From the NCBI RefSeq assembly GCF_029892965.1, contig NZ_JARXWN010000007.1, positions 124,001 through 188,000 of the forward strand: a stretch of 64,000 bases of DNA, given 5' to 3'. The notes beneath the pieces were generated by a model. The model was not told the DNA's origin. It searched no databases and saw only the letters and a program-made list of their open reading frames with translations. A program made the translations under genes and the position numbers. This DNA comes from Dysgonomonas sp. PF1-14 (GTDB lineage: Bacteria > Bacteroidota > Bacteroidia > Bacteroidales > Dysgonomonadaceae). Shown piece after piece: positions 33,279-41,852 of this stretch; positions within the stretch are counted from its first letter, which is position 1, and every line of letters begins with the position of its first letter.

Positions 33279-33316
33279 ACAGCTGTCTGATTATATTTTC
33301 AGGCAGCTGTTTTGTT
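33279..33316 (+). terminator. Terminator of the S46 peptidase gene
   Basis: A 13-bp stem with one G-T pair (33279-33291 with 33300-33312), an 8-nt loop, then TTTTGTT. Confidence 0.88.
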
Positions 33317-33396
33317 ATAAAATAAATAGCGGAAAAGTACCCTTATTTCCAAAATTTAAGATAATATTGTAGCTGCAAACTATATTATCCCGCTTT

Positions 33397-33837
33397 ATGA
33401 AAAAGATATTATTCTTCCTACCATTAATTATTATGTTCGTTACTTTGTCCTGTAATCCAAACAAAACGGGCGGAGAAGGAGAGTCTAAACAGACTAAAAG
33501 TCGTATGACATATTTCGAGTATGGAGGTTATACAGATACTATCTATGCCCATATATCGGGAGAAGTGTACGAAGTAGGAGAGGATGGTAAATTACAACCC
33601 TTGTCTGATGCTACTGTTGAAATAGAACAGATAAAAAGGACTACGCAAACCAACGAGATCGGCATATTTGGTTTCTGGCTCGAAAAAGGAGTTTATACGA
33701 TTGTCGTAGCCAAAGACGGTTATCAGCCGTTGACACTGACCAATTATGTTTCTATTCCCGATCAGCTGTCTTCCACAAAGATCATTCTGGAAAAAGGAAC
33801 GGAGATGCAGACGGTAAACGTTCCCGATAGGAAATAA
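33397..33837 (+). CDS. Lipoprotein with a carboxypeptidase-regulatory-like domain
   Basis: A 146-aa lipoprotein (MKKILFFLPLIIMFVTLSCN, lipid Cys19). The mature part is a single beta-sandwich of CarboxypepD_reg type: HISGEVYEVG..., LSDATVEIEQIKRTTQTNEIGIFGFWLEKGVYTIVVAKDGYQP. This domain is common in Bacteroidota surface proteins. No catalytic features. It stands alone, convergent with dnaK. Function unknown. Confidence 0.8.
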   Translation: MKKILFFLPLIIMFVTLSCNPNKTGGEGESKQTKSRMTYFEYGGYTDTIYAHISGEVYEVGEDGKLQPLSDATVEIEQIKRTTQTNEIGIFGFWLEKGVYTIVVAKDGYQPLTLTNYVSIPDQLSSTKIILEKGTEMQTVNVPDRK

Positions 33838-33981
33838 AAAAGAAGATGTTCTTAAAGAGTTCATCTACTTCATTGCCAGCCTCATCTGTCGTAGGTCACA
33901 TACTTTAGTGTGCTCCCGTCCTCCAGAGAATCGGCGACTTCGTATCTAAACACTTAAAAAACACTTCTAATTGAAAATACA

Positions 33982-34007
33982 AGAGGCTGCCTTATGGGAC
34001 AGCCTCT
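33982..34007 (-). terminator. Terminator of dnaK
   Basis: An 8-bp perfect stem AGAGGCTG/CAGCCTCT (34007-34000 with 33989-33982 on the minus strand), a 10-nt loop, then TGTATTTTC. It begins 26 bp after the dnaK stop. Confidence 0.8.
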
Positions 34008-34032
34008 CTGCTTATATAAAAGTATGTAAATA

Positions 34033-35928
34033 TTACTTCACTTCTTCAAAGTCTACATCAGTCACATCATTGTCACCACTATTAGACTGGCTTCCTCCTT
34101 GTTGTTCGTTCGGGTTTGCGCCGGCTTGTTGTTGGTTGTACATGTTTTGACTCATTTCGTGCAACAGTTTGTTCATTTCTTCCATTGCAGCATCTATAGC
34201 AGCAATATCCTGAGCCTTATGAGCATCTTTCAGTTTTGTCAGAGCTGCTTCGATAGGAGCTTTCTGTTCTGCCGGAACTTTGTCTCCAAGCTCGCTTAAC
34301 TGTTTTTCGGTCTGGAAGATCATAGAGTCGGCCTGATTCAACTTGTCGATTCTCTCTTTTTCTTTCTGATCCGATTCAGCATTAGCGGCAGCTTCGTCTT
34401 TCATGCGTTGTATTTCAGCATCGCTCAGTCCCGAAGAAGCTTCGATACGGATTGATTGTTCTTTTCCTGTTGCTTTATCTTTAGCCGATACGCTAAGGAT
34501 ACCGTTAGCATCAATGTCGAATGTTACTTCGATCTGAGGTACTCCACGCGGAGCAGCAGGTATGCCATCAAGATTGAACACTCCGATCTGTTTGTTATCC
34601 CTTGCCATCGGACGCTCACCCTGTAATACATTGATTTGTACAGATGGCTGATTGTCGGCAGCAGTAGAAAATGTTTCACTTTTCTTAGTTGGGATAGTTG
34701 TGTTAGACTCTATCAGTCTGGTCATCACACCTCCCATAGTCTCTATACCAAGTGAAAGCGGAGTAACATCGAGTAACAATACATCTTTTACTTCACCTGT
34801 CAATACACCTCCCTGTATAGCAGCACCTACGGCAACTACTTCGTCCGGGTTAACACCTTTTGAAGGAGCTTTTCCGAAGAATTTTTCTACTTCAGCCTGT
34901 ACAGCAGGTATACGTGTCGAACCACCAACGAGAATAACTTCGTCAATATCGCTTGGTGAATAATTAGCATCTTTCAACGACTGACGGCAAGGTTCGATAC
35001 ATTTGCGGATCAGGTCGTCTGCCAGTTGTTCAAATTTAGCGCGGGTAAGCGTTTTTACCAAGTGTTTTGGAATTCCGTTAACCGGCATTATATATGGCAG
35101 GTTGATCTCAGTAGAAGTTGTGCTCGAAAGTTCTATTTTAGCTTTTTCTGCAGCTTCTTTCAGGCGCTGAAGAGCCATCGGGTCTTTGCGAAGGTCAAGT
35201 CCTTCTTCTTTCTGGAACTCTTCGGCTAGCCAGTTGATAATCACGTTATCAAAGTCGTCACCACCAAGGTGAGTATCACCATTTGTAGATTTTACCTCAA
35301 ATACGCCGTCACCCAACTCAAGGATAGAAATATCGAATGTACCGCCACCAAGGTCGAATACTGCGATTTTCATGTCTTTGTTTGTCTTGTCAAGACCGTA
35401 AGCAAGAGCAGCAGCAGTAGGTTCGTTCACTATACGTTGAACTTTCAGACCTGCGATTTCGCCTGCTTCTTTTGTAGCCTGACGCTGAGCATCGTTGAAG
35501 TATGCAGGAACTGTAATGACAGCATCGGTAACTTCCTGTCCCAGATAATCTTCAGCTGTTTTCTTCATTTTCTGAAGTATCATAGCTGATATTTCTTGCG
35601 GAGTGTAAAGACGTCCGTCGATGTCTACTCGAGGCGTATTGTTATCTCCTTTTACTACTTTATAAGGTACGCGTGGTACTTCAGGTTGAGCCTGATCCCA
35701 TGTTTCGCCCATAAAACGTTTGATCGAATATATTGTTTTTTCAGGATTTGTGATAGCCTGGCGTTTTGCAGGATCACCTACTTTACGCTCGTTTCCTTCA
35801 ATGAAAGCAACTACAGATGGAGTAGTTCTTTTTCCTTCGTTGTTTGCGATAACGATAGGTTCGTTACCTTCAAGTACAGCCACGCAAGAGTTGGTTGTAC
35901 CTAAGTCAATTCCTATAATTTTTCCCAT
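34033..35928 (-). CDS. dnaK: Molecular chaperone DnaK (Hsp70)
   Basis: A 631-aa Hsp70 starting [21 protein letters not shown]. The ATPase domain (to about residue 380) has the phosphate loops [20 protein letters not shown] and [13 protein letters not shown]. The linker [15 protein letters not shown] and substrate-binding domain follow, then a lid and a disordered Gln/Asn/Gly tail ending [11 protein letters not shown], the conserved C-terminal EEVK-like motif. It is monocistronic here, without dnaJ or grpE next to it. No CIRCE inverted repeat is seen upstream. Confidence 0.98.
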   Translation of the reverse strand: MGKIIGIDLGTTNSCVAVLEGNEPIVIANNEGKRTTPSVVAFIEGNERKVGDPAKRQAITNPEKTIYSIKRFMGETWDQAQPEVPRVPYKVVKGDNNTPRVDIDGRLYTPQEISAMILQKMKKTAEDYLGQEVTDAVITVPAYFNDAQRQATKEAGEIAGLKVQRIVNEPTAAALAYGLDKTNKDMKIAVFDLGGGTFDISILELGDGVFEVKSTNGDTHLGGDDFDNVIINWLAEEFQKEEGLDLRKDPMALQRLKEAAEKAKIELSSTTSTEINLPYIMPVNGIPKHLVKTLTRAKFEQLADDLIRKCIEPCRQSLKDANYSPSDIDEVILVGGSTRIPAVQAEVEKFFGKAPSKGVNPDEVVAVGAAIQGGVLTGEVKDVLLLDVTPLSLGIETMGGVMTRLIESNTTIPTKKSETFSTAADNQPSVQINVLQGERPMARDNKQIGVFNLDGIPAAPRGVPQIEVTFDIDANGILSVSAKDKATGKEQSIRIEASSGLSDAEIQRMKDEAAANAESDQKEKERIDKLNQADSMIFQTEKQLSELGDKVPAEQKAPIEAALTKLKDAHKAQDIAAIDAAMEEMNKLLHEMSQNMYNQQQAGANPNEQQGGSQSNSGDNDVTDVDFEEVK

Positions 35929-36233
35929 TTTAGTTTGTATATTTATTTGTTATTATTTCTGATTACTTATATTTTTTCGCTTTTCAGCGACACTATCCAT
36001 TATTCAAATGCTGTGCCAAAATGATCGTTTCTCCCAAAAAAAATAAAATATGACGATTTGGCAGAATAACTTCGATTCATAATCAGAAAGAGACATACAA
36101 AAGATTTAACAGCAAAGGGCACAAAGATTCAGCTACTGATTTGCACAATTGTCAGAGATCGTAGTCATAGCTATTTTATACGACGGAAACTTTTTGTAAA
36201 TTTGAAATATAATATTTTCACAATACTATTTAT
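35929..36233. other. Divergent promoter region between dnaK and rarA
   Basis: An AT-rich stretch. A 5-bp hairpin (TCGCT/AGCGA, 35977-35990) lies in the presumed dnaK leader. A TAAATTTG -7 box for rarA is at 36197-36204. No clear TAnnTTTG box for dnaK and no heat-shock operator are recognised. The text near 36110-36130 (CAGCAAAGGGCACAAAG) faintly echoes the R1 CACGCAAAGACGC module. Confidence 0.5.
36197..36204 (+). promoter_or_regulatory. -7 element of the rarA promoter
   Basis: TAAATTTG, 29 bp before the rarA ATG; no good TTTG upstream. Confidence 0.5.
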
Positions 36234-37502
36234 ATGAGCCAGCCATTAGCAGAACGATTGCGCCCGCGCACATTAGACGAATATATAGGACAAAAGCACC
36301 TCGTGGGAGAAGGTGCTGTACTTCGCAAGATGATAGAGTCGGGCAGGGTGCCGTCTTTTCTACTTTGGGGGCCACCGGGAGTGGGTAAGACAACATTGGC
36401 TCAGATTATAGCCAATACGCTCGATACCCCCTTTTATACATTAAGTGCTATCAATTCGGGAGTAAAAGATGTACGTGAGGTTATTGAACAAGCCAAAAAG
36501 AGCCGTTTTTTCGATACACGCAGCCCTATTTTGTTCATAGATGAAATACACCGTTTTTCTAAGTCGCAGCAGGATTCGCTTCTTGGGGCGGTCGAGACGG
36601 GAGTTATCACACTGATTGGTGCTACTACAGAGAATCCTTCATTTGAGGTCATACGCCCGTTACTGTCGCGTTGTCAGGTGTATGTGCTGCAATCACTGGG
36701 TAAAGAGGATCTTATAGAATTGGCAAACAGAGCTATTACAGAAGATGTTATTCTCAAAGAAAAAGGCATTACACTCAAGGAAACCAATGCTTTGTTGCGC
36801 TTCTCGGGAGGGGATGCCCGTAAACTATTGAATATATTGGATTTGGTAATAAATGCTGATGCTGAAGATAAGATAGAGATAACCGATCAGCTTGTTACCG
36901 AACGGTTGCAGGAAAACCCTGCTGCATACGATAAGGGCGGAGAGATGCACTATGACATTATTTCTGCTTTTATCAAATCTATACGGGGAAGTGATCCCGA
37001 TGCGGCGATATACTGGCTTGCACGTATGGTTGCCGGAGGGGAAGATCCGAAATTTATAGCCCGCCGCCTTGTAATTTCGGCAGCCGAAGATATTGGTCTT
37101 GCAAACCCGAATGCACTATTGCTTGCAAATGCCTGTTTCGATACGTTGCAAAAAATTGGCTGGCCAGAAGGACGAATTGTACTGGCAGAAGCTACTATCT
37201 ATCTGGCAACGTCACCGAAGAGCAACTCCGCCTATATGTCGATAGATGAAGCAATAGGTCTTGTAAATGAAACAGGAAACCTTCCTGTACCTTTGCATCT
37301 GCGTAATGCTCCGACCAAACTGATGAAAGAGCTTGATTACGGAAAAGAATATAAATACGCGCACAGCTTCGAAAATAACTTTGTAGTGCAGGACTATGTG
37401 CCCGAAGAGATAAAGGGACGGCAATTCTGGAAACCACAGCAGAATGCCTCGGAAATGAAGATTGTAGAATGGTTGAAGAAGCTGTGGAAAAACAGATATT
37501 AA
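36234..37502 (+). CDS. rarA: Replication-associated recombination protein A (RarA/MgsA)
   Basis: A 422-aa AAA+ ATPase acting at stalled replication forks. It begins MSQPLAERLRPRTLDEYIGQKHLVGEG, as in the family. Walker A is GPPGVGKTT, Walker B is ILFIDEIHRFSKSQQD, sensor 1 is LIGATTENPSFEV, followed by the MgsA C-terminal tetramerisation region (ARRLVISAAEDIGLANPNAL, SIDEAIGLVNETGNLPVPLHLRNAPTKLMK). It is the first gene of a plus-strand run with the hydrolase (6 bp apart) and the GrpB-family gene. Confidence 0.97.
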   Translation: MSQPLAERLRPRTLDEYIGQKHLVGEGAVLRKMIESGRVPSFLLWGPPGVGKTTLAQIIANTLDTPFYTLSAINSGVKDVREVIEQAKKSRFFDTRSPILFIDEIHRFSKSQQDSLLGAVETGVITLIGATTENPSFEVIRPLLSRCQVYVLQSLGKEDLIELANRAITEDVILKEKGITLKETNALLRFSGGDARKLLNILDLVINADAEDKIEITDQLVTERLQENPAAYDKGGEMHYDIISAFIKSIRGSDPDAAIYWLARMVAGGEDPKFIARRLVISAAEDIGLANPNALLLANACFDTLQKIGWPEGRIVLAEATIYLATSPKSNSAYMSIDEAIGLVNETGNLPVPLHLRNAPTKLMKELDYGKEYKYAHSFENNFVVQDYVPEEIKGRQFWKPQQNASEMKIVEWLKKLWKNRY

Positions 37503-37508
37503 GTTGGT

Positions 37509-38318
37509 ATGAAAAAGATCATAGTTCGTATATTGATAATTCTGTTATCGCTTCATATCCTTTTCTGCGTATTCTTTTATGTCATGCAGAGGCGGTTTAT
37601 CTTTTACCCTACCAAACTGGAAGCATCTTATAATTTCTCGTTCGGGCAGAAGTACGAGGAGGTAAACATTAAAACACAGGATAATTGTATATTGAACGGG
37701 CTTCTGTTTAAAGTGGAAAACCCGAAAGGGCTGATTTTCTATCTGCATGGTAATGCCGGTGCATTGGATTCGTGGGGACGATTGGCTCCGGTATATACAG
37801 ATTTAGGATATGATGTTTTCTTTCTCGATTACAGGGGATTTGGGAAGAGTGAGGGAGAGATTGATGGTCAAGCCCAGTTATTGGGTGATGTGCAGGCTGC
37901 ATATAACGAACTAAAGAAACATTATGAAGAGGATAAGATTATCGTTCTCGGCTATTCTATTGGTACAGGGCCTGCCGCTTATCTAGCTTCTGTGAATAAG
38001 CCATTGATGCTGATTCTGCAAGCACCCTATTACAGTCTGACAGATGTTATTCAAGGTTATTGCCCTGTCGTTCCGGAATTCCTTGTAAAGTATAAACTGG
38101 AGACGTATAAATATATTGAGAAATGTACCCTGCCGATCGTTATATTTCATGGTGATGAGGACAAGACAATCCCTTATAAAAACTCGGTACGGCTGAGCGA
38201 TTTGCTGAAAGATACAGACCGTTTTGTTACACTCAGTGGCGAAGGGCATAATCATATAACATATAATAATCTGTACAAGGAAACTTTAACTGAAATATTA
38301 AACAAACAGCAGGAATGA
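37509..38318 (+). CDS. Alpha/beta hydrolase with N-terminal membrane anchor
   Basis: A 269-aa serine hydrolase. Residues about 5-27 form an uncleaved membrane helix, so the enzyme probably sits on the periplasmic face. Catalytic residues: Ser in GYSIGTGPA, Asp in HGDEDKTIPY, His in GEGHNHITYN. The oxyanion segment is YLHGNAGALDSWG. It resembles the BEM46/YfhR-type family, which has no firm substrate. It starts 6 bp after rarA and overlaps the GrpB-family gene by 4 bp. Confidence 0.9.
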   Translation: MKKIIVRILIILLSLHILFCVFFYVMQRRFIFYPTKLEASYNFSFGQKYEEVNIKTQDNCILNGLLFKVENPKGLIFYLHGNAGALDSWGRLAPVYTDLGYDVFFLDYRGFGKSEGEIDGQAQLLGDVQAAYNELKKHYEEDKIIVLGYSIGTGPAAYLASVNKPLMLILQAPYYSLTDVIQGYCPVVPEFLVKYKLETYKYIEKCTLPIVIFHGDEDKTIPYKNSVRLSDLLKDTDRFVTLSGEGHNHITYNNLYKETLTEILNKQQE

Positions 38319-38878
38319 CGGATAAACCATTGAAAAATATGACAAATGAGGAGCTCTGGAAACTATTTCCCATAGTGATCAGCGAATATAAGCCATATTG
38401 GAAAGATTATTACGCGTCTGAGAGAACATCATTGAAAAAAGCACTGGGTAAAGATATGCTGCGCATACACCATATCGGGAGTACGGCTATACCTAACCTA
38501 CCCGCCAAGCCTACGATAGATATATTGATAGAGATAAGGGATGAGACGGATACTCAGCAGCTTATAGAGCGAATGGAGAAGGAGGGATATATCTATTCGT
38601 CCCAACCGAAGAAGCCTTCGCCTCACATGATGTTTATGAAAGGTTATACACCACAAGGCTTTGCCGAAAAGGTATTTCACGTACATGTGAGGTATTCCGG
38701 TAATTGGGACGAAATATATTTCAGGGATTACTTGCTTACCCATCCCGAAACTGTCAGAGAATACGGAGAACTGAAACTAAAACTGAAAACAGAATTTGAG
38801 CACGACCGTGATGCTTATACAGCAGCAAAGACCGACTTTATAAGAAGAATTACTAACTTGGCAAAGCGGGACAGGTAA
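38315..38878 (+). CDS. GrpB family nucleotidyltransferase-like protein
   Basis: A 187-aa GrpB/UPF0157 protein, a nucleotidyltransferase-fold family. The diagnostic stretch is RIHHIGSTAIPNLPAKPTID, with the HVHV segment later (KVFHVHVRY). Members include small-molecule nucleotidyltransferases and proteins of unknown role. Its ATG overlaps the hydrolase stop codon (ATGA), indicating coupling. Not to be confused with the heat-shock protein GrpE. Confidence 0.9.
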   Translation: MTDKPLKNMTNEELWKLFPIVISEYKPYWKDYYASERTSLKKALGKDMLRIHHIGSTAIPNLPAKPTIDILIEIRDETDTQQLIERMEKEGYIYSSQPKKPSPHMMFMKGYTPQGFAEKVFHVHVRYSGNWDEIYFRDYLLTHPETVREYGELKLKLKTEFEHDRDAYTAAKTDFIRRITNLAKRDR

Positions 38879-38905
38879 CCGATTTCCATATAATACTATG
38901 TAAAT

Positions 38906-39520
38906 ATGTACAACACACGACAGGATATAGAGAATGAGTTAAATAAACATCTGGATACTAATGAAAAATTATATTGGGTAGGCCAACCTAAACAGGGTTT
39001 TAACTTAAAGGGTGGAGATTGGTTCATAGTCATTTTTGGAATTTTTTGGTGTGGGTTTGCTGTTGTCTGGATAATATTGGCATACCTTATAGCCGGATCG
39101 ACTTTCTTTCCTGTGTTTGGGATAATTCTCTTTTTTTGGGGATTATTTATTTTTATTGGACGTTTCATACTTGATATAAGAAGACGGAGAAATACAATCT
39201 ATGGACTAACTGATAGTCGTGTCATTATAAAATCGGGAATTTTTAGTCAGGAAGTTAAATCATACGATCTGCATTCTATGTCTGATATAAAATTGACCGA
39301 AAGTGCTGATGGCAGTGGTTATATAACCTTAGGCGCTGATAACTCAACCAGATATACAGGGCGTTCGATAAATATAGTAGGCTACATCTGGTTACCGGGT
39401 ATGCCTTATCCTCCTATGATAGAGTCAGTAGATAACACGAGAACGATTTATAATCAGATAATAGAATTGAAAAGAAAAAGAACTGATTACTTAGAAGGAT
39501 TATTTCATGTACAAAAATAA
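38906..39520 (+). CDS. Bacterial PH-domain membrane protein
   Basis: A 204-aa protein with a short N-terminal cytosolic part (LNKHLDTNEKLYWVGQPKQG), two adjacent membrane helices at about residues 40-85, and a C-terminal bPH-type beta domain (IYGLTDSRVIIKSGIFSQEVKSYDLHSMSDIKLTES). The YGLTDSRVI phrase is characteristic of bPH/DUF304 proteins. Function unknown. It follows the GrpB-family gene by 27 bp. Confidence 0.85.
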   Translation: MYNTRQDIENELNKHLDTNEKLYWVGQPKQGFNLKGGDWFIVIFGIFWCGFAVVWIILAYLIAGSTFFPVFGIILFFWGLFIFIGRFILDIRRRRNTIYGLTDSRVIIKSGIFSQEVKSYDLHSMSDIKLTESADGSGYITLGADNSTRYTGRSINIVGYIWLPGMPYPPMIESVDNTRTIYNQIIELKRKRTDYLEGLFHVQK

Positions 39521-39547
39521 TCGGCACAAATCTTCATCTGTGCCGAT
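39520..39547 (+). terminator. Possible terminator after the PH-domain gene
   Basis: A 9-bp perfect stem (ATCGGCACA 39520-39528 with 39539-39547) beginning at the stop codon; no T run follows, so termination may be partial. Confidence 0.45.
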
Positions 39548-39603
39548 CGGTATTGCCCAAGGGTATTACGAATAGAAACTTAATAATTAATAACAAACTA
39601 TTT

Positions 39604-40011
39604 ATGAGAAAAATTCTATATATTTTATTTGCTCTTTGTTTATGTATAGGGTCTTCCGGATGTGGAAATCGTAGTGAATTTAGAGTTAAAGGGTTTGAAG
39701 AGGACAAATATAGTCCAATTATAAATATATATCTGGAATATGATGTAACGATGACAACCTTAAATATTGAGTCTGAAATAAAAGATTGGAATTTAATAAA
39801 AAAGGAAATTAGAGAGGATTATTGGTCTTTCAGTGAGGATATATCTAAACCCAATGAAATTATTAGAGTAGATGGTAGTTACGATAAAAGTATAAATATA
39901 TACTTAGAGCAAAACTCCAGTGAAAATGTACGAGCATCTCACATCACAGTATATTATGCTGGAAAACATAGAAAAATAATACAAATAATACAAAACTACA
40001 AGCCGTATTAA
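39604..40011 (+). CDS. Small hypothetical lipoprotein
   Basis: A 135-aa lipoprotein. The ATG at 39604 gives MRKILYILFALCLCIGSSGC with lipid Cys20; a longer in-frame reading from 39553 would hide the signal. The mature part is an unrecognised, mostly beta, Lys/Glu/Ile-rich sequence. It is noticeably more AT-rich than its neighbours. It lies just before a shared bidirectional terminator. Confidence 0.7.
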   Translation: MRKILYILFALCLCIGSSGCGNRSEFRVKGFEEDKYSPIINIYLEYDVTMTTLNIESEIKDWNLIKKEIREDYWSFSEDISKPNEIIRVDGSYDKSINIYLEQNSSENVRASHITVYYAGKHRKIIQIIQNYKPY

Positions 40012-40038
40012 GTGCAAAAGTCTAGAATTATAAAGGAT

Positions 40039-40068
40039 AAACCGTAGTGTATTTAAACACTACGGTTT
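40039..40068. terminator. Bidirectional terminator between the lipoprotein and aldo/keto reductase genes
   Basis: An 11-bp perfect stem (AAACCGTAGTG 40039-40049 with 40058-40068), an 8-nt loop, T-rich on the plus side and A-rich before it. It serves the two convergent genes ending at 40011 and 40086. Confidence 0.85.
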
Positions 40069-40085
40069 TAATATATATTCCTATT

Positions 40086-41003
40086 TTACTCCCATTCAGG
40101 GAACTGAGTAGTATTCAAGTCCAGTGCAGCTATCTCTTTCATATCCGCATCATTGAGTTCGAAATCGAATATGCTTATATTTTCGAGCATATGCTTTTCA
40201 TTGTCTGTACGTGGAATAGTAACTATTCCCCTTTGTACGATCCATCTCAAAGCTACCTGTGCATTTGTCTTGTTGTACTTTTTACCGATAGCAGCAAGTA
40301 CCGGATTGTCGAAGATGGCGTTTCGCCCTCCTGCAAAAGGAGACCATGCTTCCATCTGTATATCGAGCTTCTTCAACATATCCTGAGCTTCAAATTGTTG
40401 GAAGAACGGATGAGTCTCAATCTGATTGACTGCCGGTTTAATTTTTGCATACGATAGTAAATCGTTAAGCTGTACAGAATCAAAATTACTTACTCCGATG
40501 GCTTTTATCTTACCTGCTTCGTAAAGTTCTTCCATTGCTTGCCACGAACCTTTCACATCTCCGCGCGGACGATGGATAAGGTAAAGGTCTATATAGTCGA
40601 CACCCAGTTTCTGCAAAGAAGATTCGAGTGCTTTTTTTGCACTCTCATATCCCATGTCATCTACCCAAAGCTTAGTGGTGATGAAGAGTTCTTTGCGGTC
40701 TATTCCGCTCCTTTTGATTCCTGCACCTACTTCCGTTTCATTTCCATAAATAGGGGCTGTATCTATCAGACGGTAACCAGAAGCAATCGCTTTAGCGACA
40801 CTGTTGATACCTACAGAGTCTTTTAACTCAAGTGTACCGAAGCCGAGTACAGGCATTTTTACACCATTGTTAAGTGTAACGGTCGGAATAGAAATAGAAT
40901 CAGATTGTTGACCATCGGTCGTAGCAGACTTCTTCGGCTGGTTGCAAGAAACCAGTGAGAATGTCAACAATGCACACAGAATAATTGCACCTAGTTTTTT
41001 CAT
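40086..41003 (-). CDS. Aldo/keto reductase with a lipoprotein signal
   Basis: A 305-aa NAD(P)H-dependent aldo/keto reductase. The barrel has the four catalytic positions: Asp and Tyr in RLIDTAPIYGNE, Lys in LFITTKLW, His in YLIHRPRG. The cofactor-binding C-terminal IPRTDNEKHMLEN is also present. Unusually, the N-terminus is a lipoprotein signal (MKKLGAIILCALLTFSLVSC, lipid Cys20) followed by a polar linker. The enzyme would then sit in the envelope, where NADPH is not expected. The start is supported because the barrel begins only after residue 40 (VTLNNGVKMPVLGFGT). It is close relatives of 2,5-diketogluconate reductase type. Confidence 0.9.
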   Translation of the reverse strand: MKKLGAIILCALLTFSLVSCNQPKKSATTDGQQSDSISIPTVTLNNGVKMPVLGFGTLELKDSVGINSVAKAIASGYRLIDTAPIYGNETEVGAGIKRSGIDRKELFITTKLWVDDMGYESAKKALESSLQKLGVDYIDLYLIHRPRGDVKGSWQAMEELYEAGKIKAIGVSNFDSVQLNDLLSYAKIKPAVNQIETHPFFQQFEAQDMLKKLDIQMEAWSPFAGGRNAIFDNPVLAAIGKKYNKTNAQVALRWIVQRGIVTIPRTDNEKHMLENISIFDFELNDADMKEIAALDLNTTQFPEWE

Positions 41004-41063
41004 ATTGTTTTATAGAATTAAAGAATAATCGGGGAAGATACAGATTTTTTATTGAAGTCACTC

Positions 41064-41852
41064 TTAATCACCTTCTTTGCAGCAGTCGCATCCTTCGTGT
41101 TTTTCCAATACACGATGAGGAAAATCGCCATGACCGATGATTTCGATAGGGCAGGAGGAATATGATTTTTCGAGCCAGTCGGTAGTGATATTCGTTCCCG
41201 AATGATAGTGTAGACCTTCATTCACGCAGGCTATGTTTTTCACCAGAGAGACCACAGTCCCCACATCGTGAGACACCAGAATAATGGCAGTTTCTTTGTT
41301 TATTTCTTCCAGTATTTTGTAGAAATCACTTTCGAAGCGTTTGTCGACATATGAATTAGGTTCATCTAGTACCAACAGATCGGGATCATCTATAATAGCC
41401 CTTCCGAGTAATGTGCGTTGCAGCTGTCCGCCTGATAAAGCGCCTATCGGTCTGTCGATCAGTTTGTCCAAACCCATTTGATGGGCTATTTTCTTAACTT
41501 TCTCTTTCTGTTCTTTTGTGTATGGCGACAGGATATGCCGTTTTATCGTAAGCCCCGACAAAATGACATCGTGTACCGAAATCGGAAACTTTTTATCTAT
41601 CTGGTTTATCTGTGGCAGATAGCCGATGTTGATTTTATCGGTCACTACATTATGCTTGAAAAAAGAAATGTGCCCATGAGTTGGTTTAACTAAGCCCAAT
41701 ATTGTTTTTAATAGGGTTGTTTTACCTCCACCATTAGGTCCGATAATACCCAGAAAGTCATTCTTGAAAACAGTCAGATTGACGTTTTTCAGTACATGGG
41801 GATTATCTTCGTATCCTACCGACAAATCTTTTATTTCGAGAATCTTACTCAT
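41064..41852 (-). CDS. znuC: Zinc/manganese-type ABC transporter ATP-binding protein
   Basis: A 262-aa ABC ATPase. Walker A is GPNGGGKTT, the signature is LSGGQLQR, Walker B is LLVLDEPNSYVD and the switch His is in ILVSHDVGTV. It is of the ZnuC/MntB/TroB type by sequence and by its overlap (8 bp) with the downstream end of the znuA-like gene. The C-terminus ends in EGCDCCKEGD, a Cys cluster that could bind metal. No permease gene follows; the next gene is the aldo/keto reductase. Confidence 0.92.
   Translation of the reverse strand: MSKILEIKDLSVGYEDNPHVLKNVNLTVFKNDFLGIIGPNGGGKTTLLKTILGLVKPTHGHISFFKHNVVTDKINIGYLPQINQIDKKFPISVHDVILSGLTIKRHILSPYTKEQKEKVKKIAHQMGLDKLIDRPIGALSGGQLQRTLLGRAIIDDPDLLVLDEPNSYVDKRFESDFYKILEEINKETAIILVSHDVGTVVSLVKNIACVNEGLHYHSGTNITTDWLEKSYSSCPIEIIGHGDFPHRVLEKHEGCDCCKEGD

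Noticed and set aside
33850-33960. Possible tRNA or small RNA after the CarboxypepD-like lipoprotein
   Set aside because: The GC-richer stretch does not fold into a cloverleaf and has no T-loop sequence.
35929-36010. CIRCE-type heat-shock operator for dnaK
   Set aside because: Only a 5-bp hairpin (TCGCT/AGCGA) is present; there is no TTAGCACTC-N9-GAGTGCTAA element.
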